From: Gemmatimonadota bacterium
GTDB taxonomy: Bacteria; Gemmatimonadota; Gemmatimonadetes; Gemmatimonadales; GWC2-71-9
DNA length: 35,808 nt
Assembly (NCBI GenBank): GCA_027294455.1
Contig: JAPULZ010000191.1
Span: 1-35,808, forward strand
Direction: 5' to 3'
Shown here: positions 1-8,509 of the stretch, in pieces
Layout of the letters: every line of letters starts with the position of its first letter
Position numbering within the stretch: position 1 is the stretch's first letter
Made by a program: the position numbers and the translations under genes
Notes under the pieces: generated by a model
Told to the model about the DNA's origin: nothing
Databases searched by the model: none
Seen by the model: only the letters and a program-made list of their open reading frames with translations

Positions 1-26
1 GGCTTTTTGCTGCCTGAGGAACCGTC

Positions 27-920
27 ATGTCTCAGTTGCGACTCCTCCCGTTTGCCGTCTGGTTGGGCACGGGCCTGGTGTGGGGCACGACCTGGGTCGT
101 GATCCGCCTCGGGCTGGAGGAAATGGCGCCGCTCACGTTCGCGGCGCTGCGGACCATCCTGGCTGCGGTTGTCCTGTTGGCGATCGCGCTGTTGTTGGAC
201 CGGCGCCGCCGTCCGCCGCCGGCGGAGCTGCGGTTCTGGGCGCTGGTCGGCATCCCGCAGATGGGTTTTCCCTACGCCCTGATTTTTTGGGCGGAGCAGT
301 GGGTTTCGGCGGGTCTCACCGCCATGTTGTTCGCCACCTTTCCCGCGTTCACCGCGGTGACCGCGCACTTCATGTTGCGGGACGAGCCGCTGACGGTGGG
401 GAAGATCTCCGGCTCGCTCCTCGCTCTCGTCGCGGTCGCTCTCCTGGTGAGCCCGTCCCAGGGCACAGCGATGCCGCTTGTCGCTCCCGCCGCCATCTTG
501 CTCGCGTCCATCTCGGCTTCGTTCGGTGCCGTCATGGTTCGGGGCCACGGCCGTGCCACCTCGACCGCGTGGCTCACAGCCATTCAGGTCACCTCGGCAG
601 CGGTGTTCCTCGCGGGGTTGGCGCTGATCTTCGAGCGGGGGGAAGCCTTCCATCTCACGACGACCGCCGTGCTCGCAATCGTCTACCTAGCGCTGGCGGT
701 GACAGTGGTATGTTATCTGGGCCTGTTCTGGCTGCTGAAACACCTCGAGGCGACGTTCGTGAGCATGGGCGTCATATTCGAGACGACGGTGGGTGTGTTT
801 CTCGGAGCGCTGGTGCTCGCCGAGCCACTGGGTGTACGGGTGTTCGCCGGATTGGCGCTCGTCGCCGTGAGCGTGTATCTGGTCACCGTGAAGCGCCACG
901 CAAACGCGGTGGTGGTGTGA
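27..920 (+). CDS. EamA/DMT-family exporter
   Basis: This 297-residue integral membrane protein fits the drug/metabolite transporter (EamA) family, whose members usually export amino acids or metabolites across the inner membrane. The sequence shows about ten hydrophobic helices arranged as two EamA repeats (roughly residues 8-140 and 150-290). The first helix carries the typical G-T-x-W-V-V-I-R-L-G pattern, and a positively charged R-R-R-R-P loop follows helix 2. The length is normal for the family. The ATG follows a TGAGGA ribosome-binding site at 15-20 with a 6-nt gap, which supports this start. It stands alone upstream of an unrelated membrane gene. Substrate cannot be inferred. Confidence 0.9.
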   Translation: MSQLRLLPFAVWLGTGLVWGTTWVVIRLGLEEMAPLTFAALRTILAAVVLLAIALLLDRRRRPPPAELRFWALVGIPQMGFPYALIFWAEQWVSAGLTAMLFATFPAFTAVTAHFMLRDEPLTVGKISGSLLALVAVALLVSPSQGTAMPLVAPAAILLASISASFGAVMVRGHGRATSTAWLTAIQVTSAAVFLAGLALIFERGEAFHLTTTAVLAIVYLALAVTVVCYLGLFWLLKHLEATFVSMGVIFETTVGVFLGALVLAEPLGVRVFAGLALVAVSVYLVTVKRHANAVVV

Positions 921-1058
921 CGTCTGGGTCCGAACGGTTGGTCAGATGTCAATGATGGGATACACGGACCCGGCAGAGCCGTGTGCCAGCAGGTTGCCCA
1001 CGTGCTTCATGCAAAGCATCCCGCTGTACAACCTGGACGAATATGCACACTTTCCAAC

Positions 1059-1577
1059 ATGCTCCTGCTGCGTCTGCTGCAACGGCTGATCACCACGCTC
1101 AACTCCGAGGGAACACCGGCGCAAGTGGCGTCGGGGATCGCTCTCGGGTCGGTGCTTGGACTCACCCCGCTGCTCAATCTGCACAACTTGATCGTCGTGG
1201 GAATCATATTCCTTTTTAATGTCTCTTTCCCGGCTGCCATGCTCGGGTGGATCTTGTTCACGCCGCTGGGATTCCTGCTCGACCCCGTCTTTCACGCCAT
1301 CGGCGATGGCTTGTTGGGCGGCACCGGCGCGCTCGTCCCCGTGTGGACGGCGCTGTACAACCTTCCCGTCATCCCGTTTTCCAATTACAACAACACAGTC
1401 GTATTGGGGAGTTTGGTGGGATGGATGGCGCTCGTCTTACCCATCTATTTCCTAGCGAAACGGGGCGTGGCCGCCTACCGAGCCAAGGTGCTGCCGAGGA
1501 TCCAGCAGAGCCGGTTTTTCAAAGTGATGAAGGCGTCCAAGCTCTACAACGTCTACCGTCTGTTCCATGCCGAATAG
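1059..1577 (+). CDS. TIGR03546-family membrane protein (DUF2062-like)
   Basis: This is a 172-residue membrane protein of unknown function. It closely resembles my recollection of the TIGR03546 family: an N-terminal amphipathic helix, a conserved L-N-S-E stretch, G-L-T-P-L-L-N-L-H-N (about residues 35-44), then W-T-A-L-Y-N and F-N-N-T-V/Y-N-N-T-V motifs between hydrophobic segments. I chose the ATG at 1059 because homology begins there. An in-frame GTG at 981 would only add an uncharged-looking, non-conserved leader. The stop overlaps the start of the next gene by 11 bp, so the two are probably translationally coupled. In other bacteria these two families occur as a pair, which supports both calls. 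Confidence 0.8.
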   Translation: MLLLRLLQRLITTLNSEGTPAQVASGIALGSVLGLTPLLNLHNLIVVGIIFLFNVSFPAAMLGWILFTPLGFLLDPVFHAIGDGLLGGTGALVPVWTALYNLPVIPFSNYNNTVVLGSLVGWMALVLPIYFLAKRGVAAYRAKVLPRIQQSRFFKVMKASKLYNVYRLFHAE

Positions 1578-3363
1578 GCGAACGCGGGTCATTCGGTGGA
1601 AGGCGGCCGTGCCGCTGGCACTGTTCCTCGCCTTGGTTGCCGTGAGCTGGTACTTCTTCCTGGACGCAACCGTCAGGCGGAGTATCGAGGCGATCGGCAC
1701 GGAGTTGGTCGGTGCCAAGGTCGATCTCGCCGAGGTGGAGGTACGGTTGCGTGAGGGGTCGGTGACGCTCCGGGGCCTGCAGGTGACGAACCCCGACGCG
1801 CCGATGACCAACCTCTTCGAAGTGGATGAGATCGTCGCCGACGTTCGCCTGGCGCCGCTGCTGAAAAAGAAGATCTACATCGACACGGTGGCCGTGCGCG
1901 GTTTGCGCTTCGGAACCGACCGGGCCCGCTCGGGGGCACTCGAAGATGACGACAATACCGGCGGTCTCGTGCGGCGGCGCGTGCGCGCGTGGGCGGACAG
2001 CGTGCCAATTCCCGGCTTCAGCCTCGAGGGCCTGACCGGTGCCGTGAACGTCGATGCGATCCGGCCCGAGATGCTCGGTACCCCGCAGGCGGCCGCGAAC
2101 ATCCGCCGCGCCGCGGATTCGGCCCGCTCGGCATGGACGGCGCGGCTCGAGGACCTCAATCCCGCTCCGGTCATCGATTCGGCGGCCGCGCTGGTGGAGC
2201 GCCTGTCGGGTGCGTCGCTGCTGCGCCTGGGTGTCACGGGTTTGGCGCGTACCGTGCAGTCGCTCCGGTCGACCGTGCAGCAGGTGACCACGGTCGGAGA
2301 CGGAATCGCGCAACTACAGGAGAGCGTAACGGGCGGCATCGAGGCGTTCCACATGAGCGTGCAGGGTCTCGAGCGCGCGCGGGCGGGGGATCTGGCCAAT
2401 GCCCGCAGCCTCCTGCGGATCCCCTCATTGGACGCACCGGATATCTCTCCGGCGCTGTTCACCGAGGTCGCGCTGGACCGCGTCCGGCCCCTGCTGTACT
2501 GGGCACAACTGGTCGAGCAGTACCTGCCGCCCGGGCTCGACCCGCGGCGCCGGCCCGGCCCGGTCCGCGCGCGGCTCGCGGGAGCCGATTACGAGTTTCC
2601 CGACGTCCAAGGGTATGCGGGCCTCACGGTGGCGTTTGCGGAGGTGAGCATGCAGCTGACCGGCGAGGGTGCGGCGGCCGGCGACTACCGGGTGCAGATC
2701 CATGATTTCTCGTCCGCGCCGTCCATCCATGGCCGGCCGATCCGCATCTCGGCCGTCCGCCGCGATGCGAGCGCGGGACCCGAGACGGTGGCGTTCGCGG
2801 CGACGCTCGACCACGTCACCGAAGACATCCACGATTCGGTGGCGGTGCGACTCACGGGTGTCACGTTGCCGTCGGTGACGCTTCCGGGAATCGGCGCCGG
2901 CGTGGATTTCGGACGCGGTGTCAGCGAGATCGACCTCACAGGATCCGGCGACACCATCGCGGGTCGCGTGTTCATCGGCTCGTCGTTGGCGACATGGGAT
3001 CGGGGGACACTGGGCGCGGGCCGCGTCAACGATATCGTGTGGAACGCCCTGTCGGCCTTGCAGGATGTGCATGTGGACGTCCGCCTCTCCGGCAGCGTGG
3101 CCGGCCCCCACCTGGAGGTCCGCTCCAACGTCGCGGCGGCGATTGCCGAGAGCCTGCAACGCGAACTGCGGAACGAGGTGGCCGCCGCCGAGCGACGCGT
3201 GCGGGATGAGGTCAATCGGCTGGTGGCCCAGCCCGTCGCCGACGCGACCGCCGCCGTTTCGGCCCTGGAAACCCGGGTGCGAGACGTGATCGCCGGGCAC
3301 CAGCAGCGCCTGGACGAAGTGAAGGACGAGTTAGAAGCGCGACTGCGCAGGCTGGGGGGGTAG
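1567..3363 (+). CDS. TIGR03545-family AsmA-like envelope protein
   Basis: This 598-residue protein has one N-terminal membrane anchor (about residues 10-30). It is followed by an AsmA-like beta-rich start in which residues about 40-110 read as V-G-A-K-V-D, L-R-G-L-Q-V-T-N-P and then V-R-G-L-R-F-G-T. This order is characteristic of TIGR03545 proteins. The middle is alpha-rich, and the last 70 residues form a strongly charged coiled coil with regular E/R heptads. AsmA-like proteins are membrane-anchored periplasmic proteins, some of which bridge lipid transport between the two membranes. A similar role here is inference only. It overlaps the TIGR03546 partner by 11 bp. The downstream neighbour converges, with an imperfect palindrome between them. 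Confidence 0.75.
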   Translation: MPNRRTRVIRWKAAVPLALFLALVAVSWYFFLDATVRRSIEAIGTELVGAKVDLAEVEVRLREGSVTLRGLQVTNPDAPMTNLFEVDEIVADVRLAPLLKKKIYIDTVAVRGLRFGTDRARSGALEDDDNTGGLVRRRVRAWADSVPIPGFSLEGLTGAVNVDAIRPEMLGTPQAAANIRRAADSARSAWTARLEDLNPAPVIDSAAALVERLSGASLLRLGVTGLARTVQSLRSTVQQVTTVGDGIAQLQESVTGGIEAFHMSVQGLERARAGDLANARSLLRIPSLDAPDISPALFTEVALDRVRPLLYWAQLVEQYLPPGLDPRRRPGPVRARLAGADYEFPDVQGYAGLTVAFAEVSMQLTGEGAAAGDYRVQIHDFSSAPSIHGRPIRISAVRRDASAGPETVAFAATLDHVTEDIHDSVAVRLTGVTLPSVTLPGIGAGVDFGRGVSEIDLTGSGDTIAGRVFIGSSLATWDRGTLGAGRVNDIVWNALSALQDVHVDVRLSGSVAGPHLEVRSNVAAAIAESLQRELRNEVAAAERRVRDEVNRLVAQPVADATAAVSALETRVRDVIAGHQQRLDEVKDELEARLRRLGG

Positions 3364-3373
3364 GTAAGACCCA

Positions 3374-3403
3374 TAGGTCGGGCGACGCGGTGCGCCGCCC
3401 CTA
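3374..3403. repeat. Imperfect palindrome, GTAGGGGCG-type repeat
   Basis: The arms (starting TAGG and ending CCTA) are GGGCGACGC and GCGCCGCCC around a GGT loop, with one mismatch. It lies in the 43-bp gap between two convergent genes. It resembles the perfect copy at 22763-22791. It may act as a bidirectional terminator or be a dispersed REP-like element; the sequence alone does not separate these. Confidence 0.5.
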
Positions 3404-3406
3404 CGA

Positions 3407-4693
3407 TCACCGCTTTTTCACCGGCACATAATCCCGTTCATCACTGCCCTGATACAACTGCCGCGGCCGGGCGATGCGCTGTTCCTGGTCGAGGTGTCCT
3501 TCCTGCCATTGCGCGAGCCACCCGGGCGTGCGGCCGATGGCGAACAGCACCGGAAAGATCTCCACGGGGAATCCCATGGCCTCGTAGATGATGCCGGAAT
3601 AGAAGTCCACGTTGGGATACAGCTTGTGGGACACGAAGTAGTCGTCCGCGAGGGCAATGCGCTCGAGTTCCACGGCGATGTCGATGAGCGGATTCTTGCC
3701 CGTCGTTTCGAAGACTTCGTCCGCCACTTTCTTGATGATCGTCGCCCGGGGATCAAAGTTCTTGTACACCCGGTGGCCGAAGCCCATCAGGCGGACTTCC
3801 CTGTCCTTCACCCGCTTGATGTAGGCCGGTACGTTCTTCACGCTGCCGATTTCGCGGAGCATCCTGAGTACCGCTTCGTTCGCGCCACCGTGAAGCGGAC
3901 CGTACAGGGCGGCCGCGGCCGCGGCCATCGCGCTGTACGGATCGACGTTGCTGGATCCCACGCCCCGCATGGCACTGGTGGAGCAATTCTGACCGTGATC
4001 TGCATGGAGAATGAACAACACGTCGAGCGCCCGCTCGAGAACGGGATTCGGTCGGTACTTGGGCTGGGACGTCTTGTACATCATCTGCAAGAAGTTCCCG
4101 GCGTACGACAGGTCGTTGTCCGGGTAGTTATACGGCAATCCGACGCGGTGCCGGTAGGCGAACCCGGCGATGGTGGGCGTCTTCGCAATCAGGCGGTGAA
4201 TCTGGTGGATACGACAATTCTCGTCGTCGAGGTTCCTGGCGTCCGGATAGAACGTCGACAACGCGGCCACGGTGCTGACGAAGATCCCCATGGGGTGCGC
4301 ATCGTAGCGGAATCCCTCCATGAGCTTCTTGACGTTTTCGTGCAGGAAGGTGTGGTTCGTGATGTCGTTGGTCCACTGGTTCAGCTGGCCCTCCGAGGGG
4401 AGCTCGCCGTGAATCAGGAGGTACGACGTTTCGAGGAACGTGCTCTGCTCGGCGAGTTGCTCGATGGGGTAGCCCCGGTACCGCAGAATCCCCTTCTCGC
4501 CGTCGATGACGCTGACGGCGCTCTTGACCGAGGCCGTGTTGCCGAAGCCGGGGTCGTAGGTCATCAAGCCGAAGTCGTCGTCGCTCTCCTTGATTTGCCG
4601 GAGATCGAGCGCGCGGATGGCACCCTGCTCGATGGGGATCTCGTACGTCTTCCCGGTTCGGTTGTCGGTGATGCTGAGAGTGTTGTTGGCCAC
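3407..4693 (-). CDS. gltA: Type II citrate synthase
   Basis: This 428-residue cytoplasmic enzyme condenses acetyl-CoA with oxaloacetate to citrate, the entry step of the TCA cycle. The catalytic triad is visible: His268 (in P-L-H-G-G-A-N-E), His307 (in G-F-G-H-R-V-Y-K) and Asp363 (in N-V-D-F-Y-S-G). These correspond to His264, His305 and Asp362 of the E. coli enzyme. The length and the N-terminal small beta domain (about residues 1-50) match the hexameric, NADH-sensitive type II enzymes rather than the shorter type I or methylcitrate synthases. The start is a GTG at 4691-4693. It is transcribed alone, divergent from the lipoprotein gene at 4846 across 152 bp. Confidence 0.97.
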   Translation of the reverse strand: MANNTLSITDNRTGKTYEIPIEQGAIRALDLRQIKESDDDFGLMTYDPGFGNTASVKSAVSVIDGEKGILRYRGYPIEQLAEQSTFLETSYLLIHGELPSEGQLNQWTNDITNHTFLHENVKKLMEGFRYDAHPMGIFVSTVAALSTFYPDARNLDDENCRIHQIHRLIAKTPTIAGFAYRHRVGLPYNYPDNDLSYAGNFLQMMYKTSQPKYRPNPVLERALDVLFILHADHGQNCSTSAMRGVGSSNVDPYSAMAAAAAALYGPLHGGANEAVLRMLREIGSVKNVPAYIKRVKDREVRLMGFGHRVYKNFDPRATIIKKVADEVFETTGKNPLIDIAVELERIALADDYFVSHKLYPNVDFYSGIIYEAMGFPVEIFPVLFAIGRTPGWLAQWQEGHLDQEQRIARPRQLYQGSDERDYVPVKKR

Positions 4694-4845
4694 GAGGGGT
4701 CCCTGACTGCAGATACGGAGGGTTGAGGAGATATCGAGATGCTGGTCAAAGATAGTAGAGAAGGCCGAAAGCCTCTACCGCTGGACGGGGGCTGCGACCC
4801 GCGACCGGATGGTGCATATTACCGGCTTCCCGTGAAGGGTCGATC

Positions 4846-6072
4846 ATGAATCGTCTATGGATGTCCGTGCCCCGTGTGCTCGCTGCCGCGTCGCTGCTGT
4901 GGCTGGCTGCCTGTGCCTCAGAGCGTCCCAGCATCGACCTCGGGGGGGTCGAGTTTTCCGGCCCGCCGGGAAGTGCGGAGCCCAATCTCTTTGCCGCACG
5001 CGACGGCCGCGTCCTCATGTCCTGGCACGAGCCCGCCAGCACGGGCGGCCACGCGTTGCGGATGGCGGTGCGCACCGAGGGGGCCTGGTCGGAGCCCATC
5101 ACCGTGGCGGGCGGCCGGGAGTTCTTCGTCAACTGGGCGGACTTTCCCTCCGTGGTGGAGCAGGCGGATGGGACCTGGGTCGTTCATTGGCTCGAAAAGA
5201 CGGCGCGCCCGCCGTACGCCTATCACGTCATGGTCTCCCGTTCCGCCGATGAGGGTACCACCTGGTCGGAGCCGTTCCGGCCGCACCGGGACATGTCGGC
5301 CACCGAGCACGGTTTCGTGTCCATGGTGACCCCTCCGACGGGCGGTGTCGCGCTCTTGTGGCTGGACGGACGGGGAACGAGTGAAGGGTCGGCGGGTCAC
5401 GGTGGCACCATGTCGCTGCGATTCACGACCCTGGCCGCCGATGGCGCCCTGGGGGAGGACATGCTGGTGGACGGGCGCGTGTGCGATTGCTGTCAGACGG
5501 CCATGGTGATGACGGACACCGGCCGGTTGGTGGCCGCCTACCGCGACCGCAGCGAGGAGGAGATCCGAGACATCGCCGTCAGCCGGCTAGAAGAGGGGGC
5601 CTGGTCGGAACCGTATCACGTGGGCAACGATAATTGGCACTACTCCGCGTGTCCGGTGAACGGTCCGTCGCTGGCGAGCGCCGGTGAAACCCTGGCGATC
5701 GTGTGGTATACCGAAGGCGGCGGAGACCGCCGGGTGCAGCTCGCCTTCTCGCCCGACGAGGGGGCCAGTTTCGCTGCCCCGGTGCGGGTCGACGACGGCG
5801 ATCCGCTTGGACGCGTCGACCTCGAGATGCTTCCCGACGGATCGGTGTTGGTGGTGTGGCTCGAGAAGGTGGGCGAGGGTGGCGAGATTCGCGCCCGGCG
5901 CGTCACCACGGCCGGCACCGCCGATCCCTCGTGGACCGTCAGCACCACCAGCCCCGCCCGGCGCAGCGGCTTCCCGAGACTGGTCGCGAGGGAGAGCGAC
6001 GTCGTGTTTGCGTGGACGGACGCGAGCGCCGACGGCGGGATACGAGTCGCCACTGCCGCGTGGGAGCGCTAG
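4846..6072 (+). CDS. Sialidase-fold (BNR/Asp-box) lipoprotein
   Basis: This is a 408-residue exported protein. An N-terminal signal peptide ends in a lipobox L-A-A-C with the lipidated cysteine at residue 23. The rest looks like a six-bladed sialidase-type beta-propeller. One canonical Asp box (S-A-D-E-G-T-T-W, near residue 133) and a degenerate one (S-P-D-E-G-A-S-F, near 302) are present, as are repeated W-S-E-P strand motifs. An unusual cysteine cluster C213-D-C215-C216-Q-T sits mid-propeller. I do not see the full set of catalytic arginines and the Glu/Tyr pair of true sialidases, so enzymatic activity is uncertain; it may be a binding or scaffold protein. It converges on the DUF1207-like gene with only 9 bp between stops. 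Confidence 0.75.
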   Translation: MNRLWMSVPRVLAAASLLWLAACASERPSIDLGGVEFSGPPGSAEPNLFAARDGRVLMSWHEPASTGGHALRMAVRTEGAWSEPITVAGGREFFVNWADFPSVVEQADGTWVVHWLEKTARPPYAYHVMVSRSADEGTTWSEPFRPHRDMSATEHGFVSMVTPPTGGVALLWLDGRGTSEGSAGHGGTMSLRFTTLAADGALGEDMLVDGRVCDCCQTAMVMTDTGRLVAAYRDRSEEEIRDIAVSRLEEGAWSEPYHVGNDNWHYSACPVNGPSLASAGETLAIVWYTEGGGDRRVQLAFSPDEGASFAAPVRVDDGDPLGRVDLEMLPDGSVLVVWLEKVGEGGEIRARRVTTAGTADPSWTVSTTSPARRSGFPRLVARESDVVFAWTDASADGGIRVATAAWER

Positions 6073-6081
6073 CGCGACCGG

Positions 6082-6927
6082 TTACAGATCGAATCCCACG
6101 CCCAGCGTCAGCAGCGTTTCTTCCAGCCGATGGAACTCGCCCTGTGGCGAAGGCCCGAAGAGCAACTCCGCCTGGAACCGCACCCGGCGGCGATTGTTGG
6201 CGGGGACGAGGACGCCGGTCTGAATGTTGATGCGGGGCTTCCAGGACGAATCCTGATCCAGATACACATCGACGGCGGCAAAGAACGGTGACCGGCCGGT
6301 CGCGGTCTCACCGGTCAGCTCGATGCCGCCTTGCACGGCGAACCGCTTGGCGTCCGACGGATCGACGTTGAACGCCACGTCGCCGCCCGCGTACACCCCC
6401 ACGCCGCGCACCACGCCCTTGAAGACCAGCACACCGAAAGCGTCCCGGGTGTAGTCGAGGCGCTCCGCCGCCGTCTTCTCGACATATTCGTCTCCCAGGT
6501 GCGAGCTGAAGTGCCGGTAGCGAAAGCGGAACCACGTGTCGCCGCGCCACACGTAGAGCGGCAGGGCGAACATCCAGTCCGACGTGATGAGTTCGCGTTC
6601 CTCCGACGTCATGGCAAACCGCCCGAACACGCCGCCCTGGATCCCGAGGACCACGGCCCGGTCGGGCGATTCGCCGGAGATTATCCATACGGGGAGCGAG
6701 TGACCGAGTTGCGCCTCGCCCTCCAGGCCCGTTCCGAATTCACTGGCTGCGCCCAGCACACCGACGAGCTTGGCACCGGCAGCCGGCGCCCGGGGATCCG
6801 CCCTGATGGTGGGCGTCAGGGGAGCATCGGGCAGCACGCGTGCGAGGCGCTGGGCCTGGCTCGACGTGGTGAGGCACGTGAGACATCCGAGGGTCATCGC
6901 CAGCACATGCATGCGTTGCCGAGTCAT
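6082..6927 (-). CDS. DUF1207-like outer-membrane/exported protein
   Basis: This 281-residue exported protein has a signal peptide of about 25 residues ending T-S-S-Q-A-Q. The motif F-R-Y-R-H-F-S-S-H-L-G-D-E-Y (about residues 140-153), followed by alternating hydrophobic strands such as V-G-V-Y-A-G-G-D-V, matches the DUF1207 family, whose members look like small outer-membrane beta-barrels. I chose the ATG at 6925-6927 because it begins the signal peptide and follows a G-rich stretch (GGGGACGGCGG). An upstream in-frame ATG at 7029 would add 34 residues that spoil the signal peptide. Function is unknown. It is divergent from the efflux operon. Confidence 0.7.
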   Translation of the reverse strand: MTRQRMHVLAMTLGCLTCLTTSSQAQRLARVLPDAPLTPTIRADPRAPAAGAKLVGVLGAASEFGTGLEGEAQLGHSLPVWIISGESPDRAVVLGIQGGVFGRFAMTSEERELITSDWMFALPLYVWRGDTWFRFRYRHFSSHLGDEYVEKTAAERLDYTRDAFGVLVFKGVVRGVGVYAGGDVAFNVDPSDAKRFAVQGGIELTGETATGRSPFFAAVDVYLDQDSSWKPRINIQTGVLVPANNRRRVRFQAELLFGPSPQGEFHRLEETLLTLGVGFDL

Positions 6928-7233
6928 CCGCCGTCCCCGCGATTCGCCCCAGCGTTCCCCGGCCAGGATGATGAGAGAGATATGGTGATTGAAGCGGAAC
7001 AAGATGGGAGGGTCCCGAAAACGTGACAAGTACCTGGATCACGGTAGGCGGCGGATTGGCGGGATTTTCCGGTAGCGCCTGCGATCAACTTTCTGATGTG
7101 GTAACCCTTTCTGGGACTGTGGGTTAGGGAGTTGAGAGCGCCGTAGCGCGGGGGAGGGCTCCGGGCCGCGATGACCGCGCGCACCGGCTCGGTTGAACTA
7201 ACCGGGCATCCTAGCGAAGATTCTCGTCCAACC
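6928..7233. other. Divergent intergenic region with TAACCC/GGGTTA dyad
   Basis: This 306-bp stretch lies between the DUF1207-like gene and the adaptor gene and must hold both promoters. I see no convincing gene. One feature stands out: an inverted repeat TAACCC (7102-7107) and GGGTTA (7121-7126) with a 13-nt spacer, which could be an operator. I could not identify a clear -35/-10 pair. Confidence 0.35.
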
Positions 7234-8478
7234 ATGAGCGCACCGGTTCCCGATCTGTCCCGTCTCCGCATCGACCGCGACGACCCGTCGCCGGGGTCGC
7301 TGCGCGCCCTCAAGGCCAGCGCCACGCTGGCGATCGTCGCCGCGGTCTTCGTGGCGGCCGTGGTGCTCTGGAACCGGGGTTCCCGGGGGCAGGAAGTGAC
7401 GGTGGTCGTGGCCGAAGTCGTGGGCGGGGGTGGAGCCCGGTCCGTCGGCATCACGGCCAACGGCTACGTCGTGGCGCGGACCAAGGCCTCGGTGTCGTCC
7501 AAGATCTCGGGCCGGCTGGCGTACCTGGGGGTGTCCGAAGGATCGCGGGTGCGGGCGGGCCAGATCATCGCCCGGCTGGAGAATGCCGACTATCAGGCGG
7601 TGCTGGCCCAGGCCGCGGCCGAGAAGCTTCGCTCGGAGGCAGCGCTGTTGGAGTCCGCAGCCCGGCGCGACCAGTTGCAGCGCGACCTGGCCCGGTCCCG
7701 GGAGTTGCTGGCGGCGAACCTGGCATCGGAGCGAGAGGTGGAGGATCTCCAATCCCAGCTCGTGGGGGCCGAAGCCCGGGTCGGCGTGCAGCGGGCCGTG
7801 GTGCTGGCGGCGGAAGCCGCGGTGGGCGTGGCCAACGCGAACTTGGACAATACCCGCATCCGGGCGCCGTTCGATGGAACGGTGTTGCGCAAAGACGCCG
7901 AGGTCGGGGAGGTCGTGTCCCCGGTGGCCTCCGGCGGCGGCTTCACCCGCGGGGCCGTGGTCACCATGGCCGACCTGGAGACGTTGGAGGTGGAGGTCGA
8001 TGTGAACGAAGCCTACATCGCCCAGATTCGAAGCGGCCAACCGGCCCGGATCATTCTCGATGCATATCCCAACGACCGGTATCCGGGGGCGGTGCGGCAG
8101 ATCGTGCCCACGGCGAATCGTCAGCGCGCCACGGTGCGAGTGAAGGTGAGTATCCTGGAGGGCGACGACCGGATTCTCCCGGAGATGGCGGCCCGGGTCG
8201 AGTTCCTGGAGGACCCCGAGGTGGTCGAGGCCGCCGAGGGATTGCCCATGCGGATCTTCGTGCCGGGCACCGCGGTGCGCACCCTGGCCGGTGAGACCGT
8301 GGTGTGGGTGGTACGGGGCGGGCAGGCTTTTGTGTCGTCGGTGGACGCGGGACCGGTGTCGGGCGGTCGGCGCGAGATCCGGTCCGGCCTGACGGGCGGG
8401 GAACGGGTGATCACGACGGGGTTCGAGGGTTTGGAAGACGGTGACGCGGTGCGGGTCGTGACCGGGGCAACCGAGTGA
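7234..8478 (+). CDS. HlyD/MacA-type periplasmic adaptor subunit
   Basis: This 414-residue membrane-fusion (adaptor) protein links an inner-membrane transporter to the outer membrane. It has a short cytoplasmic N-terminus, one membrane anchor (about residues 28-46), the first half of a biotinyl-lipoyl domain (about 85-115), an Ala/Glu-rich coiled-coil hairpin (about 120-205) and the return lipoyl half with N-T-R-I-R-A-P-F-D-G-T-V (206-217). Beta-barrel and membrane-proximal domains follow. I prefer the ATG at 7234 because family members start near the L-R-I-D-R motif; an in-frame ATG at 7171 is possible and follows GGGGGAGGG at a long spacing. An ABC ATPase and two permeases follow, so it belongs to a MacA-MacB-like exporter. 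Confidence 0.88.
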   Translation: MSAPVPDLSRLRIDRDDPSPGSLRALKASATLAIVAAVFVAAVVLWNRGSRGQEVTVVVAEVVGGGGARSVGITANGYVVARTKASVSSKISGRLAYLGVSEGSRVRAGQIIARLENADYQAVLAQAAAEKLRSEAALLESAARRDQLQRDLARSRELLAANLASEREVEDLQSQLVGAEARVGVQRAVVLAAEAAVGVANANLDNTRIRAPFDGTVLRKDAEVGEVVSPVASGGGFTRGAVVTMADLETLEVEVDVNEAYIAQIRSGQPARIILDAYPNDRYPGAVRQIVPTANRQRATVRVKVSILEGDDRILPEMAARVEFLEDPEVVEAAEGLPMRIFVPGTAVRTLAGETVVWVVRGGQAFVSSVDAGPVSGGRREIRSGLTGGERVITTGFEGLEDGDAVRVVTGATE

Positions 8479-8509
8479 CTAATGTGCCAGCAGAACGGAG
8501 CGTGACAGT

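Noticed and set aside
3494..4726. 410-codon plus-strand open frame opposite citrate synthase
   Set aside because: Antisense shadow of a gene with a complete catalytic triad.
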